Assembly (NCBI GenBank): GCA_030812955.1
Contig: JAUSTR010000009.1
Span: 21,700-85,699, forward strand
Length of the DNA: 64,000 nucleotides
Source of the DNA: Bacillus alveayuensis
Lineage (GTDB): Bacteria; Bacillota; Bacilli; Bacillales; Aeribacillaceae
Direction of reading: 5' to 3'
Within the stretch, counting starts at the first letter, position 1; each line of letters begins with the position of its first letter. Below are positions 53,844 to 62,708 of the stretch, piece by piece. The notes beneath the pieces were generated by a model that did no database searches, was not told where the DNA came from, and saw nothing but the letters and a program-made list of their open reading frames with translations. The position numbers and the translations under genes were made by a program.

Positions 53844-54977
53844 TCATGTTTTGATTTCATCCGTAATAGACAAATCATTTTCTTTTTTATGAAAGTGCTG
53901 GTAGCTGTTTATTAGTGTATTTAAATGCTCAAGATGATCGTGATAATCGATAATGGAAGCAACTAAAGGCAGTAAGTTATGAAAACAACTTGTATCTTTG
54001 CAATTTTTTTCATAATTTAAAAACGTTTGGACAAGATTTTCTTTATGGAATGTATTTTTTAAGAGTATTTCACTCGTTTTATCTGCTTTTATTTTTTTGG
54101 CAAACTTTAATAATGCTTGTTCATGATGGTTTAATAGGACATCGAGCTCCGCAATAAGAATTTCTTGAAATTCAATAGGTGTTTGATGCAGCTCATTTTC
54201 TAAACGATGAAGCTTTCTTAATGTATAAAAAGCTCGATTTGTTGTTGTGATCAGTTGACGATACAAAACAAGTTTTCGGGATTTTGGATAAATTTTCGCT
54301 TTCGAATAAGTTCTTTCTTCTTTATAAAGCAAAAATAGCTGATCAAGTTTAATCAGTTGATCCTTTATACGATCAATATCTCCTTTTAATGTTCCATATT
54401 CGGAGGCTTGCCGAAGGCTCATTCTAATCCATTTAATAATTTCTTCCGTGATATTAGAAATTTTATAATATAATCTTGCTTCATATTTCGGTGGCATAAA
54501 CACTAAATTGACAATAAAGGCAGATAACACTCCGAGCAAAATTGTTAAGAAACGACTTCCTGCCACAAATGTAAAATTCTCTCCTGTTGCTTCTAAAATG
54601 GCGATCGCTGTTACGAGAGCAATGGATATCGTATTTTCCAATTTTAATTTTAAACAAATTGAAATAATGATGACAGCAACTAATCCAACCATAAACGGAT
54701 TGGAACCGAAAAAAAGACCGAACAATACGGCAATTACTGCACCAATAATATTTGCCTGAATTTGTTCGATTACAGTCTGATAAGATTTGTAAATAGATGG
54801 TTGAACAGCGAATATCGCTGCAATTCCAGCAAAGGCTGGTGACGGAAGTTGTAACAGTGTTGCTAATGTTAAAGCCATCGTAATGGCAATCCCAGTTTTT
54901 AAAATACGGGCTCCAAGTTTCATGTCGTTACGATATGTCATCCTTTCATGGTGAAGCTTCACCTTATTCAATTTCAT
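53844..54977 (-). CDS. ygaE: YgaE: aromatic-acid-exporter/FUSC-like membrane protein
   Basis: The 377-aa protein has about four to five membrane helices in the N-terminal 150 residues (ILKTGIAITMALTLATLLQLPSPAFAGIAAIFAVQPS is characteristic) and a long cytosolic helical C-terminal domain. It belongs to the ArAE_1/FUSC-like group. The start is uncertain: MKLNKVK at 54977 lacks a clear ribosome site, and MKLGARIL at 54923 is an alternative. Gene order matches B. subtilis. Substrate not known. Confidence 0.83.
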   Translation of the reverse strand: MKLNKVKLHHERMTYRNDMKLGARILKTGIAITMALTLATLLQLPSPAFAGIAAIFAVQPSIYKSYQTVIEQIQANIIGAVIAVLFGLFFGSNPFMVGLVAVIIISICLKLKLENTISIALVTAIAILEATGENFTFVAGSRFLTILLGVLSAFIVNLVFMPPKYEARLYYKISNITEEIIKWIRMSLRQASEYGTLKGDIDRIKDQLIKLDQLFLLYKEERTYSKAKIYPKSRKLVLYRQLITTTNRAFYTLRKLHRLENELHQTPIEFQEILIAELDVLLNHHEQALLKFAKKIKADKTSEILLKNTFHKENLVQTFLNYEKNCKDTSCFHNLLPLVASIIDYHDHLEHLNTLINSYQHFHKKENDLSITDEIKT

Positions 54978-55109
54978 TTTATTATATTTTGTTTCAGATT
55001 AAACAATTAAGTAATATACATTGTTTATAGGGATTATTCAAGAAGAAAATGCTGTTTGAAAAAATTTTAGGGGGCTAGCGGTAAAACTTATTCTAGTTTT
55101 AGAGCTGAA

Positions 55110-55260
55110 TTTGTCGGTTTTGGCACATAATCTCTCGGTTTGTGCGAGAAATCTCTCGGTTTAGAGGGTTAATTTCTCGGTTTTGGTACATAATTTCTCG
55201 GTTTTGGCATATAATCTCTCGGTTTGCGCGAGAAATTTCTCGGTTCCGGCAAGTTATTTT
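55110..55260 (-). repeat. 21-bp-period tandem repeats (TCTCGGTTT units)
   Basis: The motif TCTCGGTTT recurs at a spacing of 21 bp (or its multiples) about eight times, with variable bases between. On the - strand the frame 55099-55308 would encode Asn-Arg-Glu-Ile plus three variable residues again and again, and the period is a multiple of three. A start at 55308 has only a weak ribosome site, so coding is doubtful. It is downstream of both ygaE's start and gsaB's stop. The rest of 54978-55381 holds no gene. Confidence 0.7.
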
Positions 55261-55340
55261 TCGGTTTGAGTGACATAACTCACGTGGTAAATCAGCTGTC
55301 AGATACATTCCCTAATTCCATTTCAATCCATTCTAATGAA

Positions 55341-55376
55341 AAAAGCGCAAAAACTCCTATAGGTTTTTGCGCTTTT
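55341..55376 (-). terminator. Terminator of gsaB
   Basis: A perfect 14-bp stem AAAAGCGCAAAAAC/GTTTTTGCGCTTTT, with T residues on both strands. Confidence 0.88.
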
Positions 55377-55381
55377 ATTCC

Positions 55382-56677
55382 TTACGACTGTTTCAGTTGT
55401 TTAAAGGCATTTCCTACTGCATCAATGGTTTGTTCGATATCTTCTTTTGTATGAGCGATTGTGATAAACCATGCTTCGTATTTGGAAGGTGCTAAATGAA
55501 TCCCTTGATGGAGCATGAGCTTAAAAAATTTCGCAAACATTTCGCCATCTGTATTTCGAGCTTGTTCGTAGTTATATACTTTTTCCGTTGTAAAGTAAAC
55601 GGTCAATGCTCCTTTTAAACGGTTAATCGTAATCGGAATATCATATGTTTTAGCATGTGTAAGTATGCCTTCTTCTAGCATGACGCCGAGTTCATCTAAA
55701 TATTCGTAAACACCGTCTTGTTTTAGTACTTCTAAACATGCAATTCCCGCTAAAATAGAGGCTGGATTTCCAGCCATTGTCCCTGCTTGGTAAGCTGGTC
55801 CTAATGGTGCTACTTTTTCCATAATATCTTTTCTGCCACCGTACGCTCCTATTGGCAGACCGCCACCAATAATTTTACCCATTGCTGTTAAATCTGGCTT
55901 CACACCTAATAAATCTTGGGCTCCACCATACATAAAGCGAAATGCTGTAATCACTTCATCGTAAATCACAAGTGCACCCGCTTCATGTGTAAGGCGGTTG
56001 ACTTCTTCTAAAAAGCCAGGCTTCGGCTCGACAATTCCAAAGTTACCGACAATCGGTTCCACTAAAACAGCTGCTACGTGATCTCCCCACTTTTCAATCG
56101 CTTCTTTAAATGGCTCCATTTCATTAAATGGCACAGTAATCACTTCTTGAGCAATGCTTTTTGGTACACCTGCTGAATCCGGTGTTCCTAAAGTAGATGG
56201 ACCTGAACCGGCTGCAACAAGCACTAAATCAGAATGGCCGTGATAGCAACCAGCAAATTTAATAATTTTATCTCTTCCTGTGTAAGCTCTTGCCACACGA
56301 ATCGTTGTCATAACGGCTTCTGTTCCAGAATTGACGAAGCGAACCTTTTCTAAAGAAGGAATGGCTTCCTTTAACATTTTCGCAAATTTCACTTCATGTG
56401 GTGTTGGCGTTCCGTATAAAACGCCCGTTTCAGCGGCACGCTTAATAGCTTCGGTAATGTGTGGGTGTGCATGTCCAGTAATAATTGGGCCATATGCTGC
56501 TAAATAATCGATATATTTATTTCCATCAACATCCCAAAAGTAAGCACCTTTAGCCTTTTCCATCACAACAGGTGCACCACCGCCTACTGCTTTATAGGAA
56601 CGAGAAGGGCTGTTTACTCCGCCAACAATATGTTCAAGGGCCTCTTGATGTAATTGTTCAGATTTTGTAAAGTTCAT
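55382..56677 (-). CDS. gsaB: Glutamate-1-semialdehyde 2,1-aminomutase (second-type, GsaB)
   Basis: The 431-aa class III aminotransferase has [16 protein letters not shown] at the N-terminus, [38 protein letters not shown] and the PLP lysine in [19 protein letters not shown]. It converts GSA to 5-aminolevulinate for heme synthesis. The longer frame begins with a GTG that merges with the ribosome site, so the ATG at 56677, 6 nt after AAGGTG, is the start. Its place next to ygaE and bcp identifies GsaB rather than HemL. Confidence 0.92.
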   Translation of the reverse strand: MNFTKSEQLHQEALEHIVGGVNSPSRSYKAVGGGAPVVMEKAKGAYFWDVDGNKYIDYLAAYGPIITGHAHPHITEAIKRAAETGVLYGTPTPHEVKFAKMLKEAIPSLEKVRFVNSGTEAVMTTIRVARAYTGRDKIIKFAGCYHGHSDLVLVAAGSGPSTLGTPDSAGVPKSIAQEVITVPFNEMEPFKEAIEKWGDHVAAVLVEPIVGNFGIVEPKPGFLEEVNRLTHEAGALVIYDEVITAFRFMYGGAQDLLGVKPDLTAMGKIIGGGLPIGAYGGRKDIMEKVAPLGPAYQAGTMAGNPASILAGIACLEVLKQDGVYEYLDELGVMLEEGILTHAKTYDIPITINRLKGALTVYFTTEKVYNYEQARNTDGEMFAKFFKLMLHQGIHLAPSKYEAWFITIAHTKEDIEQTIDAVGNAFKQLKQS

Positions 56678-56870
56678 GCTTTTCACCTTCTTTTAAAATT
56701 GCATCCTCTGTCTATTCTAGCACTTTTACGAGAGATGGGAAGAGTATTAAGAGAGGGGGTAAAAATGTGTTTGTGAAAGAGGGTGTTTCATTTGGATTTT
56801 AAAGAGAAAATGATAGGCAGATAGAGATCTATATTAAGATGGAAAAAGAAGATATAGTCAGGTTGAATAA

Positions 56871-57212
56871 TTATTCAACTCCAATCAGTTTTTTTAATCT
56901 ATATATATCCGCCTCATTTTTCCATTGTTTTTCTCCTAGAAAATCTATTTTGTTTTCAAGTTTATCAACTTTTTTATCAACTTCTCCTATCTCTCTCTTT
57001 AATTCTTCTCTAACTTCACTAATTTCTTGTTTTAATTCTTCTCTAACTTCACTAATTTCTTGTTTTAATTCTTCCCTAACTTGAGTAATTTCCTCCTTTA
57101 ACTCTATTCTAACCTCACCGATTTCTTTCTTTAGTTCTTCCTTAACTTCACCTATTTCCTTTTTAAATTCTTCTTGTAGTTCTTTAATTGCTTGAAGAAT
57201 TAAATTTTCCAT
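56871..57212 (-). CDS. Coiled-coil protein with 11-residue repeats, unrecognised
   Basis: The 113-aa protein is almost entirely Glu/Lys-rich helix. Residues ~18-90 are built of 11-residue units of the form (I)SEVREELKQE; two 33-bp DNA copies in the middle are identical, so the array has recently expanded. No membrane segment. The C-terminus FLGEKQWKNEADIYRLKKLIGVE departs from the repeat. AGGAGTG lies before the ATG. It looks like a small oligomerising or cell-surface/phage-type coiled coil. Function unknown. Confidence 0.65.
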   Translation of the reverse strand: MENLILQAIKELQEEFKKEIGEVKEELKKEIGEVRIELKEEITQVREELKQEISEVREELKQEISEVREELKREIGEVDKKVDKLENKIDFLGEKQWKNEADIYRLKKLIGVE

Positions 57213-57380
57213 CTTATCACTCCTTTTAATCTTTCCATTTAATTATACAATTTAAAAATATTGAAACCAATAAAATTTTTATATACTACCAGAACACAGA
57301 ATGCATTGCATTTTCATTGTTTATTCCATCTCTTTTCGTTAAACTTATCGTTGTGATTGTATCAATGTGGAGGGAAAAGC

Positions 57381-58409
57381 ATGAACGTTATTGAAGTAGA
57401 AAATTTGCGAAAAGAATTTAAAAGCTATTCTAGTCGTTCGGGCTTAAAGGGTGCGTTTCGTGATTTATTTACCAGAAACTATAAAACGATTCGGGCTGTT
57501 CATGATATATCTTTTTCTGTCAAAAAAGGTGAAATGGTCGGTTATATTGGAGAAAATGGGGCCGGTAAGTCAACGACTATTAAGATGCTGACAGGAATTT
57601 TAACACCAACATCAGGAAAAGTACTGGTCAATGGGATGAATCCTCATAAAGAACGTGAAAAATTTGTCCGAACAATTGGAGTAGTATTCGGACAACGTTC
57701 TCAGCTTTGGTGGGACATTGCGGTTCAAGAATCATTTCGATTATTAAAGAAAGTGTATCAAGTATCCGATCAAGATTATAACGAGCATATGGATCATGTC
57801 ATTAAAACATTAGATATTGAACCGTTATTAGATAAGCCTGTCCGTAAGCTTTCATTAGGGCAGCGAATGCGTTGTGAGCTAGCTGCAGCACTAATCCATA
57901 ATCCTCCTCTCTTATTTTTGGATGAACCAACAATTGGATTAGATGTTCTTGTTAAATTGAAAATTCGTCAGTTTTTAAAAGAAATCAATGAAAAATATCA
58001 AACAACGATTTTATTAACAACCCATGATTTATCAGATATAGAAGCACTATGTGAACGAGTCGTTATGCTTGATGAAGGAAAAATAATATATGATGGTTCT
58101 TTAGAGCATTTACGAAAGCATTGGGGAGAAGGAAAACAAATTGAGTTTCAATTTGGAAATGAAATTGAAAAAGAAAGACTTGCAATGATAACATTTAATT
58201 TAAATGTTCACTGGATAAAAGGAGAACGGGGAAATATATGGATAGCGCAAGTGGCAAATCCTAAAGAGGATATGTCGGAATTAATTAGCCGAGTTGTTGC
58301 TGCAGAAAAAATCATCGACTTAAGCATTCAAGAGATTTCGACAGAAGAAATTATTCGCAACATTTATGAGAAAGGTGAAGCGACAAAGCAAGAGGTTTAT
58401 AGTTTTTAA
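57381..58409 (+). CDS. ABC-2 type transporter ATPase
   Basis: The 342-aa ATPase has Walker A GENGAGKST, the characteristic GVVFGQRSQLWWDIAVQESFRLLKKVY after it, signature LSLGQRMRCELAAAL and Walker B LLFLDEPTIGLD. A C-terminal extension of ~100 residues follows. It heads a three-gene exporter with two different permeases. The ATG at 57381 follows GGAGGG. Substrate unknown. Confidence 0.88.
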   Translation: MNVIEVENLRKEFKSYSSRSGLKGAFRDLFTRNYKTIRAVHDISFSVKKGEMVGYIGENGAGKSTTIKMLTGILTPTSGKVLVNGMNPHKEREKFVRTIGVVFGQRSQLWWDIAVQESFRLLKKVYQVSDQDYNEHMDHVIKTLDIEPLLDKPVRKLSLGQRMRCELAAALIHNPPLLFLDEPTIGLDVLVKLKIRQFLKEINEKYQTTILLTTHDLSDIEALCERVVMLDEGKIIYDGSLEHLRKHWGEGKQIEFQFGNEIEKERLAMITFNLNVHWIKGERGNIWIAQVANPKEDMSELISRVVAAEKIIDLSIQEISTEEIIRNIYEKGEATKQEVYSF

Positions 58410-58444
58410 TGATTCAATAACAATATGAAATTACGGTGATCAAC

Positions 58445-59236
58445 ATGGGAAAATATTTAGAGATGATTCGGATACGCTTTTTAATGATGCTAGCGTACCG
58501 GACGAATTATTATACAGGTATTTTCATTTACAGTATTAATATCGGGGCTTACTATTTTTTATGGTCCGCTATTTATGGTGGAAAAGAGGATATTCAAGGA
58601 TTATCCATTGCACAAATGATCACATATGTTGCCATTTCGTGGATGGCAAGAGCTTTTTATTTTAACAATATTGATCGTGAAATTGCGATGGAAATTAAAG
58701 AAGGGAAAGTGGCGGTTGAGCTCATCCGTCCATATCATTACCTTGGCATGAAAACAATGCAAGCATTAGGTGAAGGGATTTTCCGTTTAGTCTTTTTCTC
58801 GCTTCCAGGAATGGTCATTGTCAGTTTCATATTCCCGCTTAAATTTTCAGCTGACTTATCAACGTGGGGATTTTTTGCCCTTTCCATTCTTTTTAGTTTT
58901 ATTATCAATACACAAATTAACTTAATTACTGGAATGTTAACCTTTTTCTTGTTTAACGTAGATGGATTAATGCGAGCAAAACGGGTTGTTATTGATTTGT
59001 TTTCAGGGCTTCTTTTACCGATTAGTTTTTATCCTTTATGGGCACAGGAACTCATGAAGTGGTTTCCGTTTCAAGCGATTAGCTACATGCCTAGTATGAT
59101 TTTTACAGAAGGCTTTCAAGGTCATGAAGTGATCGAAGCGATTCTTTTACAAGCTTTTTGGGCAATTATTTTAATCATCCCAATCCAATTAATGTGGAGT
59201 ATCGCAAAAAAGCAGATGGTAATTCAAGGGGGATGA
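58445..59236 (+). CDS. ABC-2 type permease 1
   Basis: This 263-aa six-helix membrane protein is of the type that accompanies this ATPase subfamily (YRTNYYTGIFIYSINIGAYYFLWSAIYGG, then EGKVAVELIRPYHYLGMKTMQALGEG, a conserved cytosolic loop). The start ATG at 58445 has only a weak GGTGAT before it. It is followed almost directly by the second permease, and the two would form a heterodimeric pore. Confidence 0.83.
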   Translation: MGKYLEMIRIRFLMMLAYRTNYYTGIFIYSINIGAYYFLWSAIYGGKEDIQGLSIAQMITYVAISWMARAFYFNNIDREIAMEIKEGKVAVELIRPYHYLGMKTMQALGEGIFRLVFFSLPGMVIVSFIFPLKFSADLSTWGFFALSILFSFIINTQINLITGMLTFFLFNVDGLMRAKRVVIDLFSGLLLPISFYPLWAQELMKWFPFQAISYMPSMIFTEGFQGHEVIEAILLQAFWAIILIIPIQLMWSIAKKQMVIQGG

Positions 59237-59240
59237 TCAC

Positions 59241-60026
59241 ATGTATTATGCATCCATGCTTTTTCAATATATGGGACAATACTTGAAGACGAGAATGCAG
59301 TACCGGACGGATATGATGGTTGAGTTATTGTCAGATTTGATGTTTCAAGCGGCAAACCTCGTGTTCATCCTAGTCGTTTTTGGACATACTCAAGTATTAA
59401 GTGGATGGACACGTGATGAAATTATATTTATTTATGGATTCTTTTTAGTTCCATTTGCGATTTTTGCTGCTTTCTTTAATATTTGGGATTTTAATGAACG
59501 CTACATTATAAAAGGTGAAATGGATCGAATTTTAACGCGGCCGATCCATAGTTTATTTCAGGTGATTCTAGAGCGAATGGAGTTAGAGTCGCTCTTTGGT
59601 GCGATCACGGGTTTTATCGTCATGGGCTATGCCGCTTTTCAATTAGACTTATCATTTCATTGGTATGATATTTTTATTTTTGCTTTGTTCGTATTAGGTG
59701 GGGCACTTGTGTATGCAGGTATATTTGTTTCACTTGCTTCCATTAGCTTTTGGTCTGATGCGAAAACGTCGATTATGCCGATGATGTACAATATCGGAAA
59801 CTACGGTCGCTATCCTGTGAATATTTATAATCGTATTATTCGCTATGTTTTAACGTGGATTTTACCATTTGCGTTTGTAGGTGTTTATCCGTCTGCTTAT
59901 TTTTTAAAGAAAACAGACTGGTATGGATATGCCTTTTTAACACCTGTTATGGGTCTTGCTTTTTTTAGCTTATCTATATTTATATGGAATGCTGGTGTCA
60001 AACGATATCGTGGAGCAGGGAATTAA
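59241..60026 (+). CDS. ABC-2 type permease 2
   Basis: The 261-aa six-helix protein shares with the first permease the pattern (I)KGEMDRILTRPIHSLFQVILERMELES in the first cytosolic loop. GGGGG stands 7-8 nt before the ATG, inside the end of permease 1. A hairpin terminator ends the operon. Confidence 0.85.
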   Translation: MYYASMLFQYMGQYLKTRMQYRTDMMVELLSDLMFQAANLVFILVVFGHTQVLSGWTRDEIIFIYGFFLVPFAIFAAFFNIWDFNERYIIKGEMDRILTRPIHSLFQVILERMELESLFGAITGFIVMGYAAFQLDLSFHWYDIFIFALFVLGGALVYAGIFVSLASISFWSDAKTSIMPMMYNIGNYGRYPVNIYNRIIRYVLTWILPFAFVGVYPSAYFLKKTDWYGYAFLTPVMGLAFFSLSIFIWNAGVKRYRGAGN

Positions 60027-60028
60027 AG

Positions 60029-60062
60029 CTGGTTCATCATTCAATTGATGAGCCAGTTTTTT
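60029..60062 (+). terminator. Terminator of the ABC-2 operon
   Basis: The stem CTGGTTCATCA/TGATGAGCCAG (one wobble), followed by TTTTTTATT. Confidence 0.85.
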
Positions 60063-60338
60063 ATTAAAATCTTCATAATTTAAAAAATATTAATATAATT
60101 CAAATATTTGTTTAATATGATTGTCAAATGAAATAGAAAAAGAATAGTCACCCATTGATTGGGAAGGTGCGAATTGATTTTATTTCTGGAAAGCTGCGGG
60201 AACGATTAACTTGAGATAGGCAGAAACGATTCTCCGGATTTGAATGGAGAATCGTTTTATTTGGACATAAAAAGAAGTACGACTGTGTATATTGTACAAA
60301 CTTTTGAATTTTACAAAGTCAGGAGGAATTTTTTAATC
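60063..60338 (+). other. Gene-free leader with a strong hairpin before the ion-channel gene
   Basis: No coding frame is convincing. At 60224-60257 a perfect 12-bp stem (AAACGATTCTCC with GGAGAATCGTTT) and a 10-nt loop runs into TTATTT, like a terminator or attenuator ~80 nt before the ion-channel start. A short RNA ending at this hairpin is possible. Confidence 0.45.
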
Positions 60339-60743
60339 ATGGGGATTTTTATTGGTGCTGGTGTTCTTTTTTGTCTAATCATGAGCTTAAAAATCCTCAT
60401 CAAAGCGGTTCGAAAAGGAACATTTTTATCCTTTGAAACGGTTTGTGTGATCGGACTTGTATATATATCCTTTTTAATTGGCTTTGCTATGCTTTATTTA
60501 TTATTACAAGAGTACAATGTTATAGTATTGATTGAAAATGGAAATGAATTAAAAGGTTCCTACTTTGAGAAAATGGAGTCTTGTTTATATTTTAGTGCTG
60601 TTACATTATTTTCAGTTGGCTATGGTGACATAACTCCTGTTGGAATTGGAAGGTGGCTTGCTTTAATTGAAGCATTTTTTGGATATATTTTACCGACTAC
60701 TGTTGTGGCAAGAACAGTCATTGAAATAGAAAAGGGGCAATAG
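60339..60743 (+). CDS. Potassium channel family protein (two-helix)
   Basis: The 134-aa protein has an N-terminal helix, a second helix, then the pore loop and filter SAVTLFSVGYGDITPVGIG (filter SVGYGD in place of TVGYGD) and a last helix. It fits the Ion_trans_2 family and would act as a tetramer. No RCK/TrkA-N domain is attached. AGGAGG stands upstream of the ATG at 60339, at somewhat long spacing; the frame 60240-60338 is not supported. Confidence 0.83.
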   Translation: MGIFIGAGVLFCLIMSLKILIKAVRKGTFLSFETVCVIGLVYISFLIGFAMLYLLLQEYNVIVLIENGNELKGSYFEKMESCLYFSAVTLFSVGYGDITPVGIGRWLALIEAFFGYILPTTVVARTVIEIEKGQ

Positions 60744-60778
60744 TTGTATCATTTTCCTAAATTGGTTACGCTTATTAT

Positions 60779-60793
60779 TGACAATCATAATCA
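60779..60793 (+). promoter_or_regulatory. Fur/PerR-type box upstream of bcp
   Basis: TGACAATCATAATCA matches the 7-1-7 Fur box in 13 of 15 positions and is related to the PerR box. It ends 12 nt before the peroxiredoxin start, so the bound protein would block transcription or its early steps. With perR just downstream, PerR is the favoured ligand. Confidence 0.5.
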
Positions 60794-60805
60794 TTGGAGG
60801 GATGA

Positions 60806-61279
60806 ATGATGGTAGAAGTAGGCCAATTAGCACCGGATTTTGAATTATTAGCTGATAATGGGGATAAAGTAAAATTATCTGATTTTCGGGGGAAATATGT
60901 GGTTCTTTATTTTTATCCGAAAGATATGACGCCTGGATGTACAACAGAGGCGTGCGACTTCCGTGATCACCATGAAAGCTTTGCAGAATTAGATGCAGTT
61001 ATTTTAGGGGTAAGCCCTGATCCGCAAGAAAAACATCAAAAATTTAAAGAAAAATATGATCTTCCATTTTTGTTGTTAGTGGATGAGGATCACCAAGTGG
61101 CGGAAGCTTACGGTGTATGGAAATTAAAGAAAAACTTTGGAAAGGAATATATGGGAATTGAACGCTCGACTTTTATCATTGATAAAGAAGGAAAATTAGT
61201 GAAAGAATGGCGAAAAGTTCGAGTGAAAGGTCATGTTGAAGAGGCGCTTCAATTTATTCGAGAAGAACTTGAAAAATAA
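60806..61279 (+). CDS. bcp: Thioredoxin-dependent peroxiredoxin (BCP/YgaF)
   Basis: The 157-aa atypical 2-Cys peroxiredoxin has the peroxidatic Cys45 and resolving Cys50 in DMTPGCTTEACDFRD, preceded by VVLYFYPKD. It reduces H2O2 and organic hydroperoxides with thioredoxin. GGAGGG precedes two adjacent ATG codons; either may be the start. It is placed upstream of perR as in B. subtilis. Confidence 0.93.
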   Translation: MMVEVGQLAPDFELLADNGDKVKLSDFRGKYVVLYFYPKDMTPGCTTEACDFRDHHESFAELDAVILGVSPDPQEKHQKFKEKYDLPFLLLVDEDHQVAEAYGVWKLKKNFGKEYMGIERSTFIIDKEGKLVKEWRKVRVKGHVEEALQFIREELEK

Positions 61280-61467
61280 CATTTTTAAGATAAACGTTTA
61301 ATCAAATTGTCTTCTTTTAACGTACTATATTTTATGAGCAACTCCTCAAAACAATTCACTTATTGATGCGGGCTTATAGCTCGCTTTTTTGTGCCAAGAT
61401 ATATGAATAAATCATTCATGAAAATGAAGAATATAAAAATGTCCATAACTCATTTGTGCGGATAACA

Positions 61468-61514
61468 TTGACAAATGTTATAAAATCAATGTACACTATT
61501 TATAAATATTATAA
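61468..61514 (+). promoter_or_regulatory. perR promoter with overlapping PerR box
   Basis: TTGACA (61468-61473) and TACACT (61492-61497), 18 nt apart, form a SigA promoter. TTATAAATATTATAA (61500-61514) matches the PerR consensus TTATAATNATTATAA in 14 of 15 positions and covers the transcription start. This is the expected autorepression site. Confidence 0.85.
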
Positions 61515-61570
61515 AGTAATAATTTTTTAAAAAGAACATGTAAACCATAAAGAAAAGAGGTGCATGACGG

Positions 61571-62011
61571 ATGTCAGAAAGCATGTTAAAAGAAGCGCTT
61601 GATACGTTGAAACAGACGGGGGTACGAATTACTCCGCAACGTCATGCGATATTAGAATATTTAATTAATTCTATGACACATCCAACTGCAGATGATATAT
61701 ATAAAGCATTAGAAGGTAAATTTCCGAATATGAGTGTTGCGACAGTTTATAACAACCTTCGCGTTTTTCGTGAAGTTGGCTTAGTCAAAGAATTAACGTA
61801 TGGCGATGCGTCAAGCCGCTTTGATTTTGTTACATCAGATCATTATCATATTATTTGTGAAGAATGTGGGAAAATTGTAGACTTCCATTATCCAGGGCTT
61901 GATGAGGTTGAAGATTTAGCTGAACACGTTACCGGATTTAAAGTTAGTCACCATCGTATGGAAGTTTACGGTACATGTCCTGAGTGTCAAAAGAAAGAAA
62001 ATCCTCATTAA
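61571..62011 (+). CDS. perR: Peroxide-responsive repressor PerR
   Basis: The 146-aa Fur-family repressor has all regulatory metal ligands at B. subtilis positions: His37, Asp85, His91, His93, Asp104. The structural Zn cysteines are CEEC (96, 99) and CPEC near the end. The N-terminal winged helix contains [17 protein letters not shown]2O2 oxidises His37 or His91 and releases the protein from DNA. GAGGTG stands upstream. A PerR box overlaps its promoter. Confidence 0.96.
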   Translation: MSESMLKEALDTLKQTGVRITPQRHAILEYLINSMTHPTADDIYKALEGKFPNMSVATVYNNLRVFREVGLVKELTYGDASSRFDFVTSDHYHIICEECGKIVDFHYPGLDEVEDLAEHVTGFKVSHHRMEVYGTCPECQKKENPH

Positions 62012-62012
62012 A

Positions 62013-62043
62013 AATAAGCTGATAGAAAGGCTATCAGCTTATT
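62013..62043 (+). terminator. Terminator of perR
   Basis: The stem AATAAGCTGATAG/CTATCAGCTTATT, then TTAATATTTTT. A second copy of AATAAGCTGATAG stands at about 62131 with a shorter partner CAGCTTATT and a T-rich tail before ygzB. Confidence 0.85.
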
Positions 62044-62154
62044 TTAATATTTTTAAGCTTCACAATAGTTTTAAAAACTGATAAAAATAGTAATCGTCAA
62101 CTCCAGTCAGTAAAGATAACAATCGCTATAAATAAGCTGATAGTCATGAACAGC

Positions 62155-62511
62155 TTATTTTTTTATTTTTTTTCGATTATATTTTTCATCAAACTCTTTT
62201 CCTTCTAATTCTTTATCGAGGGTTAGTGGCTCGCGGCAATGCATACACATATCTACACGTCCAAGCATTTTTGTTGGTTTGTTGCATGCAGGGCATATTA
62301 CTTGAACGGCTTTTGTTGATAACATACCAATCCAGAAATAAACGATCGTACTAGCGATAATGGACAAGAGACCTAAGATCATAAAAATAGTCATGATTAA
62401 AACGGATTCTTTGAAAAAAATACCTAAGTACATAATGATAAATCCAATGAAAATTAAGCTTAGAGCAAAGGTGCGAATTTTATTTATTTTACTCGAATAT
62501 TTACGTGACAT
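62155..62511 (-). CDS. ygzB: YgzB family protein (DUF2614, zinc-ribbon)
   Basis: The 118-aa protein has two membrane helices (about residues 15-34 and 40-62) and a cytosolic zinc ribbon [26 protein letters not shown] lies ~8 nt before the ATG at 62511; the longer frame to 62580 is unsupported. Length and position between perR and ygxA agree with YgzB. Function unknown. Confidence 0.9.
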   Translation of the reverse strand: MSRKYSSKINKIRTFALSLIFIGFIIMYLGIFFKESVLIMTIFMILGLLSIIASTIVYFWIGMLSTKAVQVICPACNKPTKMLGRVDMCMHCREPLTLDKELEGKEFDEKYNRKKIKK

Positions 62512-62708
62512 TTTTGCTACCTCCTGTAAAATAATATAGCATACTTTATGATGTTTAAGTAGGAAAGAAATTCTAAACATGAATTAAAGGGTTTTAAATG
62601 AAAAATGTAGAACAATTATTTTACAACGAATAACTTTGTACAAAAATTTTGTTACTTCATCAATCTGCTGTAAAGTTGGTAAATATTAAACAGATGGGGG
62701 AAATTTCA

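Noticed and set aside
54508..54759. 83-aa open frame on the + strand
   Set aside because: Antisense to the membrane half of ygaE.
55110..55260. CRISPR array
   Set aside because: Units are ~9 conserved bases at 21-bp spacing, too short for repeat plus spacer, and no cas genes are nearby.
56839..57084. 81-aa open frame on the + strand with repeats
   Set aside because: Mirror frame of the coiled-coil gene; the Ser/Leu/Phe repeats simply reflect the Glu/Lys repeat on the other strand.
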